Assembly (NCBI GenBank): GCA_021812105.1
Contig: JAKAOQ010000029.1
Coordinates: 1-7,911 of the forward strand
Length of the DNA stretch: 7,911 nucleotides
Direction: 5' to 3'
DNA from: Microcaldota archaeon
GTDB lineage: Archaea; Micrarchaeota; Micrarchaeia; Micrarchaeales; Micrarchaeaceae
How positions within the stretch are numbered: position 1 is the first letter of the stretch; the number at the start of each line of letters is the position of its first letter. This document shows positions 1 through 4,164 of this stretch, in pieces. The notes under the pieces are model-generated. The model did no database searches, was not told the origin of the DNA, and saw only the letters and a list, made by a program, of their open reading frames with translations. The position numbers were made by a program, and so were the translations under genes.

Positions 1-432
1 AAATCCTAGCTTTGTGTAATTTATGCTCGCAAAATACCTTATACCGTATCTCTCTTCCAGCTCTGCTTTTCTTCGTTCCACGGTCTGCAGCGTTACGCCC
101 AGCCTGTTCGCTATTGCTGACAGCGGTATCCTGCAGTTCATGCTCAGGTGCATCAGTATACTCTCGTCTGTTTTGTCAAAATCGTACGTGGGCGCCGCCG
201 TAACCGCTTGCTGGCTGGCCGTTTCTATCACGGCCTTCTTTATGAACTTCCCCTCTTCTGTTATCCTCCCCAGATATTCCTTCTTGCTGCGCACCCTCTT
301 GCTCGCCTTGTCCCACCAGGCGCTGGACCTGTATACGTAGAATCTGCCGTTGATCCTTGCCAGTACGATATAGAAGGGATATTCTGACTTGAGCCCCTCA
401 AACGTCTTCTTTACCGCTTCCGGCGTTTCCAT
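1..432 (-). CDS. Partial Lrp/AsnC-type regulator with a transposase-like N-terminal domain
   Basis: The reading frame runs leftward from an ATG at 432 and is still open at base 1, so 144 residues are seen and the C-terminus is missing. Residues about 83-144 form a classic Lrp/AsnC helix-turn-helix: FDKTDESIL, then SAIANRLGVTLQTVERR, then GIRYFASINYTKLG leading toward the effector domain. Residues about 10-66 carry a different block (FYVYRSSAWWDKASKRVRSK, then EYLGRITEEGKFI). This resembles the N-terminal region of some IS4/IS1634-like transposases; I recognise that only by pattern. The likely role is a DNA-binding transcription regulator. Its start lies right at the predicted transcription start, so the message is probably leaderless. 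Overlapping palindromes just upstream suggest self-repression. Helix-turn-helix assignment is strong; the N-terminal domain call is weak. Confidence 0.8.
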   Translation of the reverse strand, partial: METPEAVKKTFEGLKSEYPFYIVLARINGRFYVYRSSAWWDKASKRVRSKKEYLGRITEEGKFIKKAVIETASQQAVTAAPTYDFDKTDESILMHLSMNCRIPLSAIANRLGVTLQTVERRKAELEERYGIRYFASINYTKLGF

Positions 433-459
433 AGTATTATTATAATACTTTAAAGTATT
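433..459. promoter_or_regulatory. Nested palindromic operator candidate
   Basis: AGTATTATTATAATACT (433-449) is an inverted repeat around one central base. AATACTTTAAAGTATT (444-459) is a perfect 16-bp palindrome sharing its first arm. Together they give three alternating AGTATT half-sites between the TATA box and the ATG of the leftward regulator. This layout fits autorepression by a dimeric or tetrameric Lrp-type protein. Binding is inferred, not shown. Confidence 0.5.
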
Positions 460-465
460 TAAATT
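456..465 (-). promoter_or_regulatory. TATA box of the leftward regulator
   Basis: The minus strand reads AATTTAAATA here. Its centre is about 28 bases from the ATG at 432, which predicts a leaderless or nearly leaderless transcript. Confidence 0.5.
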
Positions 466-569
466 GCTACTATATGGTAATACATAAGGTTATTTCTCTG
501 ACAGATAAGGAGAATATTATAGGATATGTGCTGATTAATCCGTCTAAACACCTATCGTAAGAGCGTTAT

Positions 570-580
570 AGATTATATAC
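570..580 (+). promoter_or_regulatory. TATA box of the small-gene cassette
   Basis: AGATTATATAC is a good archaeal TATA box and predicts transcription starting near 600, some 30 bases before the ATG at 633. The rest of the 433-632 divergent intergenic region holds only the palindromes described above and no convincing gene. Confidence 0.45.
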
Positions 581-632
581 AACAAACAACCTAATACTAC
601 ATAAGCGTGGCTGGGGTTTGCCATACTTGCTA

Positions 633-938
633 ATGCTGGTGGGTGCTACTGTGGGTGCAACAAAGAATAAGAGAGACAATATCGTGCGTGCGAAGCCGCA
701 CAAGTTCTTTTTCATAAAGCCTATACCTAATACGGACGCCAGATCACTTTCCGAAAGGCTGCTCGGCATAAAGGGCATAGAGGAAGTAGACATAACGGAA
801 GGCGAATACGGTTATGTAGTCAAGGCAAATTACACGGGCGACAATGATGGCTCCATCGGCGATTACATCACAAAGAACATGAAGGGCAAGTACGGCGTTG
901 CCCTCAGCTATTACAATATCAGAAGGGCGAAAGCATGA
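633..938 (+). CDS. Small hypothetical protein, ferredoxin-like (Lrp effector/ACT-like) pattern
   Basis: I do not recognise a named family. The protein has 101 residues from the ATG at 633; GTG at 651 and TTG at 618 are alternatives in the same frame. After a basic N-terminus (KNKRDNIVRAKPHK) the predicted order is strand, helix, strand, strand, helix, strand: KFFFIKPIP, ARSLSERLLGI, EEVDITEGEYGYVVKANY, SIGDYITKNM, VALSYYNIRR. This order, and the segment around VDITEGEYGYVVKA, resemble the effector-binding domain of Lrp/AsnC proteins standing alone without a helix-turn-helix. It is divergent from a gene with an Lrp-type DNA-binding domain, so the two could interact, but that is inference. Its stop overlaps the next start (ATGA), implying coupled translation. 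A 12-bp near-tandem repeat at 639-662 duplicates the start region. Confidence 0.65.
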   Translation: MLVGATVGATKNKRDNIVRAKPHKFFFIKPIPNTDARSLSERLLGIKGIEEVDITEGEYGYVVKANYTGDNDGSIGDYITKNMKGKYGVALSYYNIRRAKA

Positions 939-1099
939 CGAAACTAGACGACGACGTTGCCGTAGTAGAAAGGGTCCCGGGCCTCGTGTGGGATCTCAAG
1001 TTCAAGGACGAAACTGTGCCGCGCGAAGCGGCGCAAAAAACCGGCTTATTCTCAAGGATTCTCGGCATATTCAAAAACAACCCGAACGAATTACGCTAA
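935..1099 (+). CDS. 54-residue hypothetical protein coupled to the preceding gene
   Basis: An ATG at 935 overlaps the stop of the previous gene as ATGA and opens a 54-codon frame ending in TAA at 1097-1099. The protein begins MTKLDDDVAVVERVPGLVWD, continues through an acidic and basic mix, and ends in a possible amphipathic helix (GLFSRILGIFKNN). No family is recognised. Support comes from the overlap, the ordinary archaeal codon choice and a hairpin 22 bases after the stop. It is probably co-transcribed and translationally coupled with its upstream neighbour. Confidence 0.55.
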   Translation: MTKLDDDVAVVERVPGLVWDLKFKDETVPREAAQKTGLFSRILGIFKNNPNELR

Positions 1100-1120
1100 T
1101 TATCCCAACACTCTAACCTT

Positions 1121-1150
1121 GGCCTGCGTGCAAACGCAGGCCTATTTTAT
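1121..1150. terminator. GNRA-capped hairpin between convergent genes
   Basis: GGCCTGCGT pairs perfectly with ACGCAGGCC around a GCAA tetraloop (1121-1142), followed by TATTTTATTA. It lies between a rightward cassette ending at 1099 and a leftward gene ending at 1181. A terminator or a 3'-end stabilising stem for the rightward transcript is likely; a long GC stem is unusual for archaeal termination, which mostly relies on T-tracts. Confidence 0.6.
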
Positions 1151-1180
1151 TACCTATTTATCTATCTTTTATATCTGACT

Positions 1181-1807
1181 TTACTTTGCACGTATCCTTT
1201 TTATCGCGTACCTGTACACGACGTACAGTGCGATTGCGAGCATGCCTATCGCGCTGAGTATCACTACGGCGTGCGTGCTCGAAAGTAGATAGAACCCGAA
1301 AAGCATAAGCACCGAATTCCATATGACCGCCCCGGCTACCGAGTAGGTGAAGAACGTCTTCGGGGGCATCTTTGCGAAGCCCGCGGGGAAGCTCATAAGG
1401 GTCCTTATCACCGGTACCAGTCGGGTGAAGAAGACAGCGGCGACTCCGTTCCTGCTGAACCACGCGTCGAACGAGTCGAGCGATTCCTTGCTTATGTGGA
1501 AAAGCCTCAGGTGCTTGTACACTATGTCCTTGCCGATGTAGTAGCCGATGAGGTAGTCTATCGCTATGCCCACCGCGCTGCCCACTATGGAAGCGAGCAG
1601 GGCGGGATAGAAGAGCAGGAGCCCCTTGTGAGCGAGCAGTCCGGCGAGCGGCATTACCACCTCGCTCGGTACTGGAATCGACGAACTTTCCAGCATCATC
1701 AGGAAGAATACCGCTGTTACGCCGTAGGTTTTTACCAGACCAGTGGCTAGGCCGTATACATAGGCGGTCAACCCCGAAAGACTAGATAGCATAATCGCTT
1801 CTATCAC
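1181..1807 (-). CDS. DedA-family (VTT domain) membrane protein
   Basis: This 208-residue protein fits the DedA/SNARE-associated family of inner-membrane proteins, linked in other organisms to lipid flipping and membrane homeostasis. Hydrophobic segments fall near residues 30-60, 65-90, 155-175 and 178-200. The family signature is clear: ESSSIPVPSEVVMP at about 40-53, then FFTRLVPVIRTLMSFPAGF at about 126-144. Glu40, Asp84, Arg129 and Arg135 match the charged residues conserved in bacterial DedA proteins such as YqjA. I chose the GTG at 1807 because a TATA box at 1834-1843 puts the transcription start only a few bases upstream; an ATG at 1792 is the alternative. The preceding gene on the same strand ends 38 bases upstream, and the TATA box falls in that gap. 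Confidence 0.92.
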   Translation of the reverse strand: MIEAIMLSSLSGLTAYVYGLATGLVKTYGVTAVFFLMMLESSSIPVPSEVVMPLAGLLAHKGLLLFYPALLASIVGSAVGIAIDYLIGYYIGKDIVYKHLRLFHISKESLDSFDAWFSRNGVAAVFFTRLVPVIRTLMSFPAGFAKMPPKTFFTYSVAGAVIWNSVLMLFGFYLLSSTHAVVILSAIGMLAIALYVVYRYAIKRIRAK

Positions 1808-1833
1808 GAAATCGTTGAATAGGTGGCTGACAG

Positions 1834-1843
1834 ATTATAAAAA
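1834..1843 (-). promoter_or_regulatory. TATA box of the DedA gene
   Basis: The minus strand reads TTTTTATAAT, centred about 31 bases upstream of the GTG at 1807. It overlaps nothing coding and lies 3 bases after the stop of the upstream gene, so DedA can be expressed separately. Confidence 0.5.
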
Positions 1844-1845
1844 GG

Positions 1846-2691
1846 TTACGAGACGGACTTTTGCTTTGCAGTGCGTTTGGTCAGATCCGGTATTTCATCT
1901 ACGCTGTAGAAAATCCTGAATCCGTGCTCTTTGGCGCGCGCCAATTCCGCGTCGGCGCCTTGTGACCTGCCCAGGTACAGCAGGGCATTGCACTTGGATT
2001 CCCAATTTTCATCAAATTTGTACCATGCTTCTTTCGGCAGAGCCTCGTCATCCCTCATTTGAAGGTGTATAAAATGAGTAAGGTGGGGGATATACGGGAT
2101 ATGCCCTCTTTTCATTACTTCTATGCCCGCCCTTATTGCATTCTCTACGTTGTGATGCGCGATCCTAGCTGCATCGTGAAGATCGCCCTGCGGAGTGTAC
2201 GGGCCGGCTATATAAATGGTCATGATTTCTTCGCTTTTATCTGCAGGTTCGCTGCTTTTACTCTCTCTTAACCAGATCCCGATATGGGAGTGGCCATTCT
2301 CGCGTATTGCAAACTCCTCTTCCCAGTTCTTGCCGAGGCTTCTGTATTCTACTTTCCTGCCCTCCTTCTCCGCCATCTCTATCCCTATCTGCATTCCTCT
2401 AGATATTCCCTGGTCTGTATATACTACGGTAACCGCCTCCAATTTTTTAATCACGGCTTTCCCGGCTATTATCCCCCGCATCCTTTCGGTTGGAGAATTA
2501 TCGTCCAGGATTCCAGGCTGGGTAAAAAATAGGTGCGATGCGTAGGGTATCTCATTTTTCGATAAGCAGTCGAAAACGCACGCCCGGGCGTACCTTATAT
2601 TTTTTATAATGCCTTCTGGGGTGTCGGCAGAATAAGGGGATTCTATATCAACAAATCGCAAGTATCCTGCATCTTCTGGCGCTTCTGCCAC
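1846..2691 (-). CDS. Tandem nucleoside deoxyribosyltransferase-like protein (DUF7768-like plus DUF4406-like)
   Basis: The 281-residue protein has two related domains. Domain 1 (about 8-120) has DIESPYSAD near its start and TDQGISRGMQIGIEMA near its end, like the DUF7768 family. Domain 2 (about 157-270) begins MTIYIAGPYTPQGD and ends with CNALLYLGRSQGADAELARA, like DUF4406. Both families belong to the nucleoside 2-deoxyribosyltransferase-like superfamily, whose nucleophile is a Glu in a G-T-x-x-E type motif. Domain 2 keeps that Glu (about residue 249), whereas domain 1 has Gly at the equivalent place. Substrate is unknown; nucleotide or nucleoside handling is inferred. These families are common on phages and mobile elements. 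I chose the GTG at 2691 because a perfect Shine-Dalgarno site ends 4 bases before it; a GTG at 2706 lies upstream of that site. Confidence 0.85.
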   Translation of the reverse strand: MAEAPEDAGYLRFVDIESPYSADTPEGIIKNIRYARACVFDCLSKNEIPYASHLFFTQPGILDDNSPTERMRGIIAGKAVIKKLEAVTVVYTDQGISRGMQIGIEMAEKEGRKVEYRSLGKNWEEEFAIRENGHSHIGIWLRESKSSEPADKSEEIMTIYIAGPYTPQGDLHDAARIAHHNVENAIRAGIEVMKRGHIPYIPHLTHFIHLQMRDDEALPKEAWYKFDENWESKCNALLYLGRSQGADAELARAKEHGFRIFYSVDEIPDLTKRTAKQKSVS

Positions 2692-2695
2692 ACGT

Positions 2696-2704
2696 ATCAC
2701 CTCC
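2696..2704 (-). promoter_or_regulatory. Perfect Shine-Dalgarno site deciding the start at 2691
   Basis: The minus strand reads GGAGGTGAT, an exact complement of the usual 16S rRNA 3' end, with 8 bases between GGAGG and the GTG at 2691. An in-frame GTG at 2706 would place this site inside the coding region. Confidence 0.75.
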
Positions 2705-2729
2705 ACACCCTACACTGAGTTTTATTAGA

Positions 2730-2739
2730 TATTTATAGC
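2730..2739 (-). promoter_or_regulatory. TATA box of the tandem deoxyribosyltransferase-like gene
   Basis: The minus strand reads CTATAAATAT, placing transcription start near 2708 and giving a leader of about 17 bases that holds the Shine-Dalgarno site. Confidence 0.55.
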
Positions 2740-2774
2740 TTTGTTGCGAGGTCGGAACGCCGAAATCAAAAAGG

Positions 2775-2785
2775 TATTTAATATT
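2775..2785 (+). promoter_or_regulatory. TATA box of the DUF4258-like gene
   Basis: TATTTAATATT would place transcription start near 2806, with the ATG at 2831. Just downstream ACACG (2788-2792) and CGTGT (2801-2805) form a small inverted repeat that could bind a regulator. The two promoters face away from each other within about 140 bases. Confidence 0.4.
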
Positions 2786-2830
2786 TTACACGCAAATGCA
2801 CGTGTGGAGTAGGGTTTTGGCGATGAGCTA

Positions 2831-3130
2831 ATGGTAGGTACGACCTGCAGGAAGGGCGAGAGCTTATCAGAAACACACGAGGACATCAGCAGGATCGACG
2901 TAGAGGTTACCAGACACTTTGTGCACTGGGTAATGCAGAGAGGCATACCACAGGCCAAGGTCATGGACATCGTGTACGGCGATCACGAAACGAAGCCTGG
3001 AAAATACGCCGGGACGAGAGTCTACACGCTGAGGGGCAGCGGGGACGGAACCGAGGTTGTCGCATCGGACAGGGACTGCAGCAGCGGGGGAAAGAAGAGG
3101 AGGCTGATAACCGCGCACCTAAGGGAGTGA
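2831..3130 (+). CDS. Small protein, DUF4258-like (RelE-fold-like) candidate
   Basis: The 99-residue protein starts at the only ATG in frame after an upstream stop. The core is VTRHFVHWVMQRGIPQAKVM at about 26-45, then GDHETKPGKYAGTRVYTL, EVVASDRD and a final RRLITAHLRE. A leading His, a helix with an RGI turn, short strands and a closing I/L-I-T strand resemble DUF4258 proteins, which share a compact RelE-like fold and are often found near toxin-antitoxin or mobile loci. The match is by pattern only and no antitoxin gene is visible beside it. Its stop codon TGA lies inside the duplicated target sequence of the adjoining mobile element, so the insertion left the protein intact. Confidence 0.6.
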   Translation: MVGTTCRKGESLSETHEDISRIDVEVTRHFVHWVMQRGIPQAKVMDIVYGDHETKPGKYAGTRVYTLRGSGDGTEVVASDRDCSSGGKKRRLITAHLRE

Positions 3131-3131
3131 C
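3123..3131. repeat. Left target-site duplication
   Basis: GGGAGTGAC recurs exactly at 4044-4052 on the far side of the element; a following G extends both copies to 10 bp. The stop of the upstream gene lies within this copy. Confidence 0.7.
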
Positions 3132-3152
3132 GGCTTTGTTGATTAAGTCTTA
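3132..3152 (+). repeat. Left terminal inverted repeat
   Basis: Begins GGCTTTGTTGATTAAGTC. The reverse complement of the right end begins GGCTTTGTTGATTTAGCC; the two differ at 2 of 21 positions. Part of it, TTGTTGATTAAGTC, recurs as TTGTTGATAAAGTC at 3155-3168. Confidence 0.75.
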
Positions 3153-3186
3153 AATTGTTGATAAAGTCAGACTAAATAAACAAAGC
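3133..3186. repeat. Left-end foldback (subterminal inverted repeat)
   Basis: GCTTTGTTGATTAAGTCT (3133-3150) pairs with AGACTAAATAAACAAAGC (3169-3186) at 16 of 18 positions, with an 18-base loop. The right end of the element has a matching foldback, so both termini are palindromic. Confidence 0.65.
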
Positions 3187-3212
3187 TGTAATTTTAGGTT
3201 GTTTATATGTCT

Positions 3213-3324
3213 TCTCCTTAGGGCGGCTTTGCTCCTTTAGTCTATCCTGCTCCTAAAGTCTTATATCTGCTCCTAAAGTTTGCTCCTTTAGTCACTTTTA
3301 GAGCAAAGCTCCTTAGGGCCGCCC
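3213..3324. repeat. Cluster of GCTCCTWWAGTY repeats within a long inverted repeat
   Basis: Four 12-base copies lie at 3231-3242, 3249-3260, 3269-3280 and 3282-3293. Copies 1 and 4 read GCTCCTTTAGTC; copies 2 and 3 have AA for the central TT, so CTTTAG and CTAAAG can pair with each other. Relatives CTCCTTAGGG lie at both edges (3214, 3309). GGGCGGC plus TTTGCTC (3221-3234) can pair with GAGCAAA (3301-3307) and GCCGCCC (3318-3324), making a large stem that bulges at 3308-3317. It lies in the 3' region of the leftward NYN gene. No protein is encoded. It may be a structured transcript end or a protein-binding array. Confidence 0.6.
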
Positions 3325-3357
3325 AGCTCTATCGTTCGGTTTGGCTTAAAATTCTTG

Positions 3358-3906
3358 CTATCTTAACAGTAGAGAACTGTCGGTAAAGTAAATTAGTATG
3401 TGCTTGTCGCAAGCTTGGCGTAGTTCTGTGGAACTACCCGAAAAGAGATGAAGGTTGATGGTCTCAACCTTTAGAGTTTTTACAAATTCAACCATAGGTA
3501 CGAAGTCTGCGTCGCCTGAGAGTATTATGACCGTTTCTACTTCTTTTGTTAATGCCTTTTTTATTGCGTCTACTACCAATAGGACATCTACTCCTTTTTC
3601 CTCAGCAACAAATCGCTTCCCTACTGTCCTGTATTTCAGCTTTCTAGTTCTTAGATTTATCGGCCATTTTGGGGCTAGACTCCTTATTCCACTATGAAAC
3701 TTTTGCTGTGATATATATTGAGCTTGCTCCTTTGAGCTGTCTTTTACCGCGTCATAGAGAAATATGTACTTAAGTTCAAGGTCAAATTGTTTTGATAGCG
3801 ATGAGAATAGTTTCTCATAATCCGCTGGCGGAAATGGCAACCTCCTTGAATCTTTAAGCGAATGGTAGAAATTAGAGTTATCTATGAAAAGTGCTGCCTT
3901 TTTTAT
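3358..3906 (-). CDS. NYN-domain (LabA/DUF88) nuclease-like protein without a standard start codon
   Basis: The frame encodes a full NYN domain, a PIN-like fold family of predicted metal-dependent RNases. Reading from the ATA at 3906-3904, residues 1-12 are (I/M)KKAALFIDNSN, carrying the first catalytic Asp (about 9). Asp107 and Asp113 follow in EKGVDVLLVVD, and ILSGDADF carries Asp132 and Asp134, so all expected acidic residues are present in about 182 residues. The frame is open back to a stop at 3960-3958, yet holds no ATG, GTG or TTG upstream of the domain. The first standard codon is TTG at 3840, which would delete the first Asp motif. Either ATA serves as start, an ATG mutated to ATA, or the gene is newly silenced. 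It is the sole gene of the mobile element and is AT-rich against the adjoining operon. Confidence 0.75.
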   Translation of the reverse strand: MKKAALFIDNSNFYHSLKDSRRLPFPPADYEKLFSSLSKQFDLELKYIFLYDAVKDSSKEQAQYISQQKFHSGIRSLAPKWPINLRTRKLKYRTVGKRFVAEEKGVDVLLVVDAIKKALTKEVETVIILSGDADFVPMVEFVKTLKVETINLHLFSGSSTELRQACDKHILIYFTDSSLLLR

Positions 3907-3979
3907 ATAATCAGTTAAGCCCAGATTTACCAGCCGAAGCCAGTAACTCTGGGGATCCTATGATAATAGAGCGACTTGA

Positions 3980-3989
3980 AGATATATAA
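3980..3989 (-). promoter_or_regulatory. Candidate TATA box of the NYN gene
   Basis: The minus strand reads CTTATATATC and predicts transcription start near 3958, giving a leader of about 50 bases before the ATA codon. A second TATA-like stretch, TTATATAA at 3903-3910, overlaps the ATA itself and would start transcripts inside the first domain motif. Confidence 0.4.
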
Positions 3990-4005
3990 GACTTTTGCAA
4001 TTTTA

Positions 4006-4042
4006 GGCTTTGTTGAAAAAGTAAGGCTAAATCAACAAAGCC
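4006..4042. repeat. Right-end foldback and terminal inverted repeat
   Basis: GGCTTTGTTGA (4006-4016) pairs perfectly with TCAACAAAGCC (4032-4042) across a 15-base loop. The outer 21 bases (4022-4042) are the right terminal inverted repeat, matching the left end at 19 of 21 positions. Confidence 0.75.
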
Positions 4043-4043
4043 G

Positions 4044-4052
4044 GGGAGTGAC
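4044..4052. repeat. Right target-site duplication
   Basis: GGGAGTGAC, identical to 3123-3131. It lies 6 bases upstream of the TATA box of the ribosomal operon, so the insertion spared the promoter core. Confidence 0.7.
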
Positions 4053-4058
4053 GATAGA

Positions 4059-4067
4059 TTTATAAAG
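4059..4067 (+). promoter_or_regulatory. TATA box of the rpl1 operon
   Basis: TTTATAAAG predicts transcription start near 4090, giving a leader of about 75 bases. This is the only strong promoter-like signal ahead of the six-gene operon. Confidence 0.6.
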
Positions 4068-4082
4068 TTTGGGCAGTCAAAG

Positions 4083-4158
4083 TAAGTTACTTAAGTTAGA
4101 GGGAGGCATATAACCGTATGCTGTTTTTCCCGCACGCACTGCACGCATTGCAGGAGGG
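4083..4158 (+). promoter_or_regulatory. Leader of the rpl1 operon with short repeats and ribosome binding site
   Basis: The leader holds direct repeats of TAAGTTA (4083-4089, 4092-4098), a small hairpin GCATA/TATGC (4106-4121), and GCACGCA twice (4132-4138, 4141-4147). GGAGGG at 4153-4158 is the ribosome binding site, 6 bases from the GTG. Archaeal L1 is known to repress its own operon by binding its mRNA; I could not identify the binding fold here with certainty. Confidence 0.4.
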
Positions 4159-4164
4159 ATTATC

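Larger units (their letters stand above)
3132..4043. mobile_element. Non-autonomous mobile element carrying a NYN-domain gene
   Basis: The segment of about 911 bp is bounded by inverted repeats at 3132-3152 and 4022-4042 (19 of 21 positions match) and by a direct repeat GGGAGTGAC(G) on both sides. That is the signature of a cut-and-paste transposition event. Joining the flanks restores a plausible empty site where the DUF4258-like gene runs directly into the ribosomal operon promoter. No transposase is encoded; the only large frame is the leftward NYN gene. Both ends fold back on themselves through a second, inverted copy of the terminal sequence. The interior is clearly more AT-rich than the neighbouring operon. 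Exact borders are uncertain by one base. The transposase family that mobilised it cannot be named from this sequence. Confidence 0.7.

Noticed and set aside
23..340. Rightward open frames at the left edge
   Set aside because: They lie opposite the Lrp-type regulator, whose helix-turn-helix is unmistakable on the minus strand.
2737..2746. AGCTTTGTTG resembling the element terminus, as a sign of a second insertion
   Set aside because: Only about 9 bases match, with no partner end or target duplication nearby; chance is likely.
2823..2831. ATG AGC TAA just ahead of the DUF4258-like gene
   Set aside because: Two codons and a stop are too little to call a gene. Re-initiation at the overlapping ATG is possible but unsupported.
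3231..3293. CRISPR-like array
   Set aside because: The repeats are only 12 bases, the spacing is irregular (1 to 8 bases), and no spacer-length unique sequence exists between them.
3358..3840. TTG at 3840 as the start of the NYN protein
   Set aside because: It would remove the conserved FIDNSN motif encoded just upstream in the same open frame, and the AAGGAGG before it directly abuts the codon, leaving no normal spacing.
4006..4042. Right-end foldback as a transcription terminator
   Set aside because: It is better explained as an element terminus because it matches the left end and abuts the target duplication; no T-tract follows.
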